64,000 bases of DNA from positions 305,315 to 369,314 of the forward strand of contig KZ627152.1 in NCBI GenBank assembly GCA_002917775.1. Reading direction: 5' to 3'. The stretch is from Glaciozyma antarctica PI12 (Eukaryota; Basidiomycota; Microbotryomycetes; Kriegeriales; Camptobasidiaceae). A program made the position numbers and the translations under genes. Below the pieces are notes generated by a model. That model searched no databases and was not told the DNA's origin. It saw only the letters and a program-made list of their open reading frames with translations. Positions 12,320-25,945 of this stretch are shown in pieces (the first letter of the stretch is position 1; each line of letters starts with the position of its first letter).

Positions 12320-13503
12320 ATGGCTTCAGTGAACGCAATCTCTGGAGATAGTCTCGAGCAAGATTTCCTCATCGAAGACTCGTTCGCGTTCGACGCTCAA
12401 TCCGACGACGACATCGACATCAACCCAGACCTCTCCACAGCCCTCTACGACTCTGACTCTGAACTCCCTCCCGCCCTCGTCGCCGTCGTAGGTGAGCAGG
12501 ACGAATCCCGACCGGCAAAGAAGGCGCGCAAGGAGGCGAGCGAGAAGAAGGAGCTTACGGAGGAGGGGAAGAAGAGGAAGGGGGAGAAGAAGGAGAAGAG
12601 CAAGGCGGCTAAGAAGCTCAAGGTCCTGGCGAATGAGGAGGAGAAGGTCGTCAGCTTGGGCATCTTGCCGAGTGCGCTGTTGGCGGAACGAGTGGCGGAG
12701 AAGCAGAGGAGGGCGTTGCCCAAGCTCAGTGGGATTGAGATGGACGATTTGAGGATCATGGGTGAGCTCGCGTGCCCTGTGTTTGGAAGGGAGGGGAGCT
12801 GATTTGGCGCGCAGAGTCTATGTTTCTGGATACCTCGAGCGTGGTGGAACGCAAGTCTCTCCTCACCTTCATTCGCGAAGGTACGTACGTTCGTTTGAAG
12901 CAGCTCCCTTAGTCGCGTCCTAAACCCCGCATTACAGCCATTCCTACCCTTCCTTCCACCCTCGCCAAACCTCCAAAGAGGGCCGGCTCACCTCGAGTGA
13001 TTGTCATTGCAGGCGCAGCTCTCCGCGTCGCAGACCTCTGCCGGTTCGTCTCTCTCCGTTCTTGCAATCCCCAGGAACCAGGCTAATGAACGGGACCGCA
13101 CGCAGCGAGGTCAAGCCGTACAAGACCAAGGATATCGACGTCGCCAAGCTCTTCTCAAAGCACTTTAAGCTGCAGGAGCACATCGAGTACCTCGAGAAGA
13201 CCAAAGTCGGGATCGCAGTCGGCACGCCAGGTCGGATAGGCAAGCTCTTTAGCGAGTCGGGTACGTTCCTCTCCCTCTCCTCTCGTGCAAGCAGTAGAGC
13301 TGACGGACGCGACCGACCACGCAGACTCGCTCGCTCTCACGCATCTCTCCCACCTCATTCTCGATGTCACGCACCTCGACGCAAAGAAGCGCTCTTTGCT
13401 CGACATGCCTGAAGGACGCGAGGAGCTCTTCAAGCTCGTCCTAGGGCACAAAGCCGTCATGGATCGACTCCGAGAAGGACGCATGAAGATCGTCCTGTTC
13501 TGA
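12320..13503 (+). CDS. CMS1: CMS1-like ribosome biogenesis protein
   Basis: Homologue of yeast Cms1 and human CMSS1, nucleolar proteins associated with the small-subunit processome. They resemble the first half of a DEAD-box helicase but lack a full helicase. The N-terminus is acidic (AFDAQSDDDIDINPDLS), followed by a long Lys/Glu-rich stretch (12500-12640) typical of nucleolar proteins. The conserved core is spliced from short exons: SPRVIVIAGAALRVADLCR, DVAKLFSKHFKLQEHIEYL, VGIAVGTPGRIGKL (the DEAD-like PTPGRI-type motif), LSHLILDVTHLDAKKRSLLD (in place of the DEAD box) and VMDRLREGRMKIVLF at the C-terminus. Length is normal for the family. The start at 12320 has a suitable context (AAGATGG). 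A possible upstream frame overlaps the start. Confidence 0.88.
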
Positions 13504-13625
13504 GGAGCCCTGTTAGCTCTCCCCTCCCCCCTGCATTTGATACCACCGCTTTCTCGTCTCCGTTCGCCCATTCATTGCGTGATGCTACACCGTTCCCCTC
13601 GTACACCTCCCTCGTTCCTTCCCGA

Positions 13626-14053
13626 TCACGCCGACACGAGCGGGTTAAGTCGCAGCGTGAGGCGAGTCCATTTAGGCACCTTGTGCACCGATTTCCGGTA
13701 CCCAGGGTCCGTACGCGAGAAGACGGTGTATTTGTCCTTGGGTCGCATCTCCTGTTCCGTCGGTAGTGCGAGGGCCTTCGTCTGCGGGCCTCGTGAGTCG
13801 GGGAGGCAAAGAGGAGGACGGAAGGACGGACGAGGGAAGCGCATTCGACGCCGCTGGAATGGAGGGTTGCGATCACGTCGTCGACGGCTTTGAGACGGAG
13901 GCGGGTGCGGTTCTTGCGCGTCTTGGACATGCGCCAGGGACTCTTCCTGTGGGTGGTGGAGGTGTGAGTTGGCACTGGAGGGGAGGAGAGGATGTGCTGT
14001 TACCAGAGGAGACCACCGAAGCAAGCTTGAGTACTTCTGAAGGCGCCGAACAT
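13626..14053 (-). CDS. MRPL31: Mitochondrial large-subunit ribosomal protein mL60 (MRPL31)
   Basis: Fungal mitoribosome protein. Three exons join to give MFGAFRSTQACFGGLLW, then KSPWRMSKTRKNRTRLRLK and AVDDVIATLHSSGVECASL, then LPTEQEMRPKDKYTVFSRT and DPGYRKSVHKVPKWTRLTL. The GGLLWK-PWRMS start, the VDxVI segment, PKDKYTxF and the YRKxVHKVPKxTR end are the family pattern, and the length of about 110 residues fits. The two introns are about 50 bases each. The start at 14053 is ATG. The gene is convergent with CMS1 (122 bases between stops) and shares an upstream region with the calcium pump gene. Confidence 0.88.
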
Positions 14054-18318
<4,265 letters not shown>

Positions 18319-18683
18319 ACGGCCAGTAGAGCAAAAATTGAAACACTTGTTTAAGAGAGTTTTCGCGGTTCGCTCTTGAGTGGTACTATACGAGAGTGCC
18401 TTCCACCGCGCAAACAAGCTTCGAGAAGATGAGAAGGAGAGGAGAAAGTCGCGTCGAGAAATTTACGCGTCGACGAGATTTGCCACGCGCGCCAACGTTC
18501 ACTCCAACGGCTCCGTCTATCTTAGTTTCTCGGTCCTGTCATCCACTCCCGTCTCTAAAAACTGTATCATTCCTCTTGCCACACCTGCCACACCTGAGTC
18601 CTCCTCTTCCTCTGCCTGTGGCATTCGAGAGCGCCCTTCACACCTTCGCACCCGTCGCCCCTTCGTGATCACCCTCTCCCGAC
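18319..18683. promoter_or_regulatory. Intergenic region between calcium pump and secreted-protein gene
   Basis: About 365 bases holding the pump 3' untranslated region and the promoter of the next gene. The last 200 bases before 18684 are rich in C and T, as is common ahead of genes here. No specific site was recognised. Confidence 0.35.
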
Positions 18684-19292
18684 ATGCGCTGCTCCCTCCT
18701 TTTCCTCCTCGCGCTGGCCGCCTCTCCCTCTCTCGCCAAAGTCGACGCGCAAGGCCGGTCCTCGCACCAAGAAGCCAGCAAGGCGTCCCCCTTCGAACGC
18801 TGTGCGTCCCCGTTCTCTCCCCGTTCTTTGGCTCTCTTGCTGACTCAGTCGATGCCACTAGACGTCGCAGCCCACGCCCACGTCGACAACGCCCGCGTAG
18901 CTCCCATCCGCATCCTCTCCCCCGAGTCCAAGAACTCGCACGCCTCGCACCGCTTCCAACTCTCCCACCTCTCCCCCGTCGTCGTCCCCTCCCCGGATCG
19001 CATGACCAAAGTCGCCTCGAGCAAAAAGGAACGCTCGCCTCTCAGTCGTCGTGCGGCGACTCAGCAACGACGCGATTTGGCTCGAGTCGCAGCGGAAAAG
19101 TTGGCGGCGACGGCGGCGGGGATTCAGGTGCAGAAGGCGGCGGGGCAGGAGGATAGTGCGTGGACGTGGATGGATGGAGATGAGGAGGACGCGATTGTGG
19201 ATGTGCTGGCGGAGAGGAGGGACGAGTTGCCTTCGGTTGCGAGGATGGAGTTTAGGATGAAGGGGAGGAAGAGCACGTTGAGGATGGCGTGA
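18684..19292 (+). CDS. Small secreted or ER-lumenal protein of unknown function
   Basis: Not recognised. The first exon starts MRCSLLFLLALAASPSLAKV, a convincing signal peptide with a likely cut after SLA. An intron of about 65 bases (from about 18801, CTGAC branch) joins it to the second exon starting near VAAHAHVDNARVAPIRIL. The mature part is about 160 residues: a His- and Ser-rich segment, a basic stretch (KKERSPLSRRAATQQRR, with dibasic sites), an Ala-rich helix, then an acidic WTWMDGDEEDAIVD segment and a basic tail KGRKSTLRMA. There are no membrane segments beyond the signal and no Cys pattern. The dibasic sites could allow Kex2-type processing, but that is inference. Codon use looks like that of the neighbours. 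Confidence 0.65.
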   Translation: MRCSLLFLLALAASPSLAKVDAQGRSSHQEASKASPFERCASPFSPRSLALLLTQSMPLDVAAHAHVDNARVAPIRILSPESKNSHASHRFQLSHLSPVVVPSPDRMTKVASSKKERSPLSRRAATQQRRDLARVAAEKLAATAAGIQVQKAAGQEDSAWTWMDGDEEDAIVDVLAERRDELPSVARMEFRMKGRKSTLRMA

Positions 19293-19506
19293 GGAGGATC
19301 GCGTTCGCGTTTTTTTAGTATGTTCAGCCGGCTTGATGCCGCCATAGTAGTCGTATACGTACCTTGTCCCAATCCCATGTTACCTGTGAACCATCAACTG
19401 GCGCGTGAGAGTGAGAGCGAGCAGAGGATCGAAAGCGAGAGCAGAGCAAGCTGCGAGAACGAGCAGAGGATCGCCAGTCAATGTGCGCACCAACCCATAG
19501 AATACA

Positions 19507-20602
19507 TCAACCGAATGCTGCCCACTCCAACGAGAGGTAATCCGCCTTTGCCTCCTTCTCGTCCCAGCTCGCGAGCAAATGCGCCTTCTTGACCGCCGTC
19601 GCCAGTCGTCCGTATGCGACCAGATCCAGCGGCATGATCGACGAAACGGGCGAGCTCATCACGGTGAGAGTAAAGTGCGAATGGTACCGCAGGGGATCAC
19701 CTGTGAGCTCGCGAATCAGCTGGATCCCTCGCAACGCGCGAGGAGAAGACGCACCTGGGTAGATCAAGAAATCACCTCCGAAGCGCAATCCTCCTCCCAT
19801 GTAATGGCCCTTCCTCCATAAATCCTCAAAGACCAGACACCGTGCGGCCTGCAGCGGCGTGCTAGGGTAGCTCCACACACCTGCCGTCTTTGCCGATTCG
19901 AGGTCGGAGTAGGTGAAGGCGGCAGGGTCGTACCAAGGAGAGTCGGTGGAGGAGGGTTGGATGGTGATGGTGTAGGGTACGGCGGCGAGGGACTGGGTGG
20001 AGGGAGAGGTGGTGGTGAGGGAGGGCGGTGCTGTAGTCGTCTCTCCCTCCGGGATGTCGGGCACGAAGATCTCGAGCACCTGGTCCCCCTTCTCCCGCCC
20101 CTGACCACCCTTGGCCTGCTTCCGCTTCCCAATCTTGTCCTTGTACACCTCGTTCATCTTCTCCCGCTTCTCCTCCTCGAACCGCACGCTCGCCAGCTGT
20201 TGTTCCTCGATCACGGCGAGGCGCGCAGAGTGGTACGCTTCCGCTTGCTCGGCTTGAGGTTGCAAGTGAGCGGCAAGGTCGTCCACGAGGACGGCGAGAT
20301 CTGCGCGGAGTCGCGTCAGCAGCTGGAGGCAGAGTGGAGGAAGGGACGGACTGTTCTTGACGAGGAGGACGACTTCCTCAGGGAGGAGCAAGAGAGGGAG
20401 GCCTAGGAAGACGTTCTGCTGCCCGACTTGTGGTAGTGTTCCTGTGAGGACGCCGCAGATGTGGTGCTCGACTCGAAGCGTCTGGATGTCTGCGAGGAGG
20501 TCGTGACCGAGGCACAAGGGAGGGAGAGAAAGCTCTGAGCGTACCTGCCATGTCCCAGACGAACGCCTTCTGGTTAGAGACCGTTAGGCGGACTGGTGCC
20601 AT
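19507..20602 (-). CDS. SEN34: tRNA-splicing endonuclease catalytic subunit Sen34
   Basis: One of two catalytic subunits of the tRNA-splicing endonuclease, cutting the 3' splice site. A short first exon MAPVRLTVSNQKAFVWDMA joins to DIQTLRVEHHICGVLTG and LPLLLLPEEVVLLV, the N-terminal Sen34 domain. A long Glu/Lys-rich linker follows. The nuclease domain reads ARCLVFEDLWRKGHYMGGG then LRFGGDFLIYPG, and across an intron DPLRYHSHFTLTVM. The triad expected from the human enzyme is visible: Tyr in YPGDPLRYH, His eight residues on, and Lys in ATAVKKAHLLAS. It ends ADYLSLEWAAFG. The start at 20602 is ATG. There are two introns and length is normal for fungi. Confidence 0.92.
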
Positions 20603-20869
20603 GCTGTATTGAGATCGTGCGGAGGTGACGGAGTTGGGGGGAGAGCAAAGAGCGCAGAGGTCAACAGACTTCGACGTCGACGTCTCGACCTTTGCGGCTC
20701 TCGTTCCTCGTCGCAAGCTCTGATTTCTCCGCTGAGATCTTTGACCAGACAGGTACAACGATAGCTGAACCAGCTAGCAGCGGAAGAACCCGACAGCGAC
20801 GCAACCCAAACATCGAATTGCGTTCTCGCTCCTCGAGAAGCCTCTGCCGCGTCCCGCGTCCCGCCTCCT

Positions 20870-22599
20870 TCAATCCCCCTTCTTCCTACGCGCCGCCGCC
20901 GAGATGAGCGAGTCGAGCTTCTTGTCCGCAAACTGCGAAGCTCCTTCAACCCCCACCGAGCTCTCCGCCGCCACATGACCCCTCCTCGGCGACGTAAACT
21001 GCTGTTCGGGCGTCGTGTACGCCTGCTGCTGGTACGCCGCCGGTACGGAGGGTGGATGAGGTCGCGAGTTGATCGTAGGAGCCATCGCGTGATCGCCTCG
21101 CCATCCTCCAGCGTCGTGGCCGTGTCCGTATCCGTGCCCAGCCTCCTTCTTCTTCGGTGAGGGGGCGAGGTTCTTCGAGAGGAAGCTGTAGAGCTTGTCG
21201 GCGAACCAGATGACGCGGAGTCGGACGGGGACGTAGGGGTTGCCCTTTCTTCCGCGAGCTTCCTCTCCTCCCTCCGCTGCTGCCATCGAGAAAGACCCGG
21301 CAGCTTGAGGGAGGAAGGAAATGCTGAGAGACGAGGTGGGGAGGTTGGGGTCGAGGGGTTGAGGGATGGAGGAGGAGCTCATGATCTGTTCGTCAGGATA
21401 GGGAGGAAGAAACGTCAATTCGGTCCTCGCGAAAGCCAACATTCGACGCACCTGGAAGAGGGGGAAGAAGAGCGAGAAGAGGGCGAGGTTAACGACGGGG
21501 TCGGATCTGTCAAAGCTAGAGGATTAGCGTGGCTCAACTGGCAGTGGAGGAGAGCGGGACGCACGACCACCACGAAAGGAAAGTGATGGGTATTCCGAAG
21601 CCGAGGAAATATCCCCAGCGTTCCTCGAGGTTCTTGACGCGCTCCTCGAACGACCAGCCGTGCTTGCATCCTTGGGCTCTAAAGAACGCTGGTCAGCAAG
21701 AGGAATTGCGGAAGTGCGCAGGAGGAGGGTGACAGTAGGCATAGCCTCATCCTCCTCGACCTGAATGGCGAACTCACTCGAAGCAATAATAGCTGTCTAC
21801 GATGCAGGCGTAGACGAAAGCGAGCAGTCCCCCGATGAACGGGATCCATCGCAGGAGATAGACGACTGCGAAGTAATTTGCCAGGACAAGGACGCGATAG
21901 CTCTGGAAATGCGCGTCAGCTCTCCTTCCTCGTGTCCCACTCGCTCCGGAACGCGCTCACTTCGGCAACGATAGACGCAGTCACGCCTCGATCCGTCCTG
22001 AACCCAGGCGTCCGCCGAGTCCGCCGAGCTCCTCCTTCGCCCGGAAGACTCCTGAATAATACAGCGCCGCAGCCGAGAGAGGATAGAGCCACAAGACGTG
22101 GAAGAGGACGTAAGCGATCCCGCTTGTGCTTTGGCTTGACGAGTGGTCGGGAATAACGCGCGCGAGGAGGGGCTTTATCGCCAGCGCCGACACGAGCAAG
22201 ACGCCTTGCAGAAGCGAGCTCTTGATGACTGTTCCCTGCGCCGCCTTCGTTCACTCGTTAGCTCGGTTACTGGCGCTCGGGTGGCGCGTGTAGGATGTCG
22301 AAGGAGAGCGGAGAGCTGCTGAGAATGGCCGGCCTGTGCTCACCTTTTGTGTCGCTAACGTCTCCAGAACGGCTCGTCCCTTCAGAGCATCTCCCAGTCC
22401 ACTTTGTGCGAAGCGAAACTGGAGCGTGAGCGTATCGGGGACCGAGAGGGGAGGGAGAACGGAGAAGCCAGCTGAGCTCGAGGCTTGGTGAGTCGGTGAC
22501 GATGCGATGGAGGATGATGGACTGACCGGAGAAGCTCGAGGCTTGCTGAGAGTGACCTCGCTGAAAGGCGCCGTCTGCTGCTTGTCGCTGGTAGCTCAT
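20870..22599 (-). CDS. EI24-like multispanning membrane protein
   Basis: Member of the EI24/CysZ-like family of ER membrane proteins (EI24 is a p53-induced autophagy factor in animals). Spliced exons read LTLQFRFAQSGLGDALKGRA near the start, then SLLQGVLLVSALAIKPLLA, AYVLFHVLWLYPLSAAALYY (compare the WVLPLF helix of EI24), LANYFAVVYLLRWIPFIGG, FVYACIVDSYYCFEYAF, ERWGYFLGFGIPITFLSW (the conserved W-YF-GFG-P motif) and NLALFSLFFPLFQIM. The cytosolic C-terminal tail is long and disordered, with Pro-, Gln- and His-rich stretches, ending KKLDSLISAAARRKKGD. The start at 22599 (ATG, MSYQRQAADGAF) lies 141 bases from the divergent UBP14 start. Function in yeast-like fungi is not established. Confidence 0.75.
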
Positions 22600-22740
22600 A
22601 TCTTGAGGTCGAGTCGGGAGAGAGGAGCGGGAAGAGAGCAAGAGCTGGCGACACGACGACGCGCAGGTCGTTTCCACTTTGTCCTCTCCCAACTCACTTC
22701 AAGCCTCTTTACGCCTCAGCCGAGCTCAGGAGAGAAAGAT

Positions 22741-25700
22741 ATGAGCTACCTCGACCGCCTGCCAGCTCTTCTCGCTCCTCTCGCAGCTCCTCGCCCATCC
22801 CAAGTCGTCCACCGCGAGGAGTGCACTCAGTGCTTCGACGACCAGGTCCGTACCTTTCTGCAGCTCACTCCGGGGATTCATGCTGATTCCTGTACTCGTA
22901 TCTAGGACGGCCCCAATGGAATCGATGTCTGCCTCACTTGCTTCAACGGCGGTTGCCCCGCCGATTCCACCAACCAGCACGGCCTCCTCCACTTCAAGAA
23001 GACTGGCCACGCCCTCGCAGTCAACATCAAGCGGATCAAGAAGGTTGTTTCCAAGTCCAAGAGAGTGCGCGGTCAATCGCTCTTCGTGTTGGGCCACCGC
23101 AGCTGACGCAACCTGTCTTCAGGACTCGAGCGAGCCGCCCGTCAAGAAGCTCGCCATTCGCGAGGAGGCACCAGAGCACGAGAAGTACGAGTTTGTGACC
23201 ATGGGGAAGATATACGAGGGAGAGGGATCGCATTCGCTGGGTCAGGACGACAAGGTGCGTTGTGGGGTAGTCAGCTCTCACGAGCTTAGCTAACATCGTG
23301 CCTGGTACAGCTCGACGAGCTCATCGCAGCTGTTCTGGCCTCCATGTCTTCAGCTCAGAAGTCCGAGGTCAAGGCTTGGGAGGAGGAGATCACGGCGTGC
23401 ACTCACACGACCGATCTCGTTCAGCCCGAGTCCAAGACTCTCGAGCCCGCAGGTGTGCAGCTCCCTTCCCCTGGCTGAATGCTTTAAGCTGACAGAAGAT
23501 CTGGAAGGACTCGCGGCTTGCGCTCATCCTGGCTGCGGATTGACTTCGAACCTCTGGCTTTGCCTCGTTTGTGGATCGCTGGGATGCGGACGGCAGCAGT
23601 TCGGAGGTGGAGGAGGGAACGGTCACGGAGTCGAGCACACGCAGACGACTGGACATGCTGTTGCGGTCAAGATGGGCACTATCGAGCCAGAGGGAACCGC
23701 AGGTGCGCTCGCCGGAGCGGAATGCCTGTACGAAGCTGACGCTTTTTGGGCTGCAGACGTTTACTGTTACGCCTGCGACGACGCGAAGCTTGATCCTCAC
23801 CTTGCGAAGCACCTCGGAAATTTCGGGATCGAGGTTGCAGCGCAGACAAAAACTGAGAAGAGCATGACGGAACTTGTGCGCCTTTCTACCTTGACGCGCC
23901 AGTTCGTTCGCTGACATCTCGCGAGTGCAGCAAGTCGAACAGAACCTCAGCTTTGACTTTGCGATGACGGGCGAGGACGGCAAGGAGCTCGAGCCGATGT
24001 TTGGTCCTGGTTTGACCGGTCTGCGCAACCTCGGCAACAGGTGCGTTCACGCTGGTTCGCACGGTATGCTGTAGCTGAACCCGTCTCTGCAGCTGCTACA
24101 TGGCTTCGACTCTCCAAACTCTCTTCTCCCTCCCCACCTTCCAAGAACGCTACCTCACCTCCTTCTTCACCCACACCGTCAACTGCACCAGCTCCTCCCC
24201 CGCGACATGCTTCGAGTGCCAAATGGCGAAGATCGCCGACGGCCTCCTCTCCGGCCGCTACTCCCTCCCCCGCCAGCCCGAAGAATCCGACGCCGCGTTC
24301 GCGCCAACTCCTTCCTCGACCGACCTCCCCGCCGCAGCTCCCGCTCCTGCTCTGGCGTTCCAGGAGGGCATCCGTCCGAGCATGTTCAAGGCGCTCGTCG
24401 GGAAGGACCATGCCGAATTCGCGACGATGAAGCAGCAGGACGCCGGCGAGTTCCTCAGGCACCTCCTCGAGGTCATTCGGAGGTCGGCGCGTGCGTCCGA
24501 CTCGGAGGACCCGACGGGGATCTTCGAGTTTGCGGTCGAGGAGCGACTTCAATGCAGCGAGTGCAAGGGCGTGAGGTACTCGACGACGAACGAGGAGAGC
24601 TTGACGGTTCCTGTCGCGTCGATTGCGAAGAAGAGCGATGACATGGTCGTCGGGGACGCGAAGGAGAAGGTTGAGTACCTGCCCGTCGAGCTGCTGCGAT
24701 GCTTGGAGAGCTATACCTCGCTTTCAGAGACGGACGACTGGACGTGCCCGAAGTGCGAGAGGAAGGTTACTGTGCTCAAGTAGGTCGTCGCTACGTCGTG
24801 AGGTGGGGTCGCCGAAGCTGATTACTCTTCGCAGGTCGACTCGACTCGCTACGTTCCCTGATGTCCTCGTCGTGAACGCAAGTCGCTTCAAGCACATCAA
24901 CTGGGTCCCGCAAAAGGTCGACGTACCCATCATCGTCCCCTACAAGTCTCTCAGCCTCGATCAGTTCCTCGCGGTCGGCATCCAGGCGGGCGAGGAGGAG
25001 CTTCCCGAGTCTGCCGAAGGTACGTTCTCATCGCGCTATATCCCAGAACGCAATCTGACTTTCTTGCCGTCCCAGAGGTCCCTCAGGTCGTCTTCAACTC
25101 CGCAGCGATGGGCGAGTTGCAGCAGATGGGCTTCCCCGAGATCCGCTGCCAGCGTGCGCTCCTCGCGACGGGCAATAACAGCGCCGAGGACGCTATGAAC
25201 TGGCTTTTCGGACACATGGAGGATGCCGGTGCGTCTGTGCGATTAAGGTGGCGAGCGCGGTGGCTGATTCAACTTGGTGCACCAGATATCGACGACCCGC
25301 TGCCTGCGCCAACTGCTCCCGGTGCCGCTACTTCCGCTGGCGAGCCTACCGACGAGCAGATCGCCGAGATCACGCAGATGGGTTTTGGCGCAGGACAGGC
25401 GCGCGAAGCTCTTCGCGAAACCGTGCGTCCCTCCTTTGCACGCGTCGTGAGCAACCGTTGACCTCTCTCGCATTCGCAGGGCGGCGATATCGGACGTGCG
25501 GTCGAATGGGTCTTCAACCATCCTGACGACCAGGGAGACGATGGTTCCGCCGCCGGAGGAGCCACGACGCCAGCTGCGAAAGTGCTTCCCGGCTCGTCGA
25601 AGCTTCCCGCCGAGTACCGCCTCAAGGCCTTCATCTCGCACAAGGGACCGTCGATTCATTCGGGGCATTACGTGGCGCACGTTTCGATGGGCGACGAGCA

Positions 25701-25809
25701 GGGCTGGGTCTTGTTCAACGACGAGAAGGTCGTTCGTGCGGAGGGAGGAGCGCAGAGTGCCGAGGCGCTGATGCCTTTCGCGTACGTGTACGTCTTTACG
25801 AGGATTTGA
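22741..25809 (+). CDS. UBP14: Ubiquitin carboxyl-terminal hydrolase 14 (USP5/isopeptidase T type)
   Basis: Deubiquitinase that takes apart free polyubiquitin chains. Order seen: a variant zinc-finger (CTQCFDDQDG then VCLTCFNGGC), a UBP-type zinc finger (CAHPGCG, LWLCLVCGSLGCGR, GHAVAVKMGT), the Cys box GLRNLGNSCYMASTLQTL with the catalytic Cys codon at 24094-24096 just after an intron, KQQDAGEFLRHLL, an inserted UBA pair (MGELQQMGFPEIRCQRALLA and ITQMGFGAGQAREAL) and the His box ISHKGPSIHSGHYVAHV, ending AYVYVFTRI. This two-UBA arrangement inside the catalytic domain is diagnostic of USP5/Ubp14. The start at 22741 is ATG. Introns are regular, with no frame problem found. Confidence 0.95.
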
Positions 25810-25945
25810 AGCAGTCGAGCTTGAGCAGTTGCGGTGATCGTTCTTGCGAGCTTCTCTCGTTCTCTGCTTGCTGCGTGATCTCGACCCCGAAGCACTACAA
25901 CAGCTTTGCTTTGCTTTTCTTCCGTACTTGACGCCAGCAAGCCCT

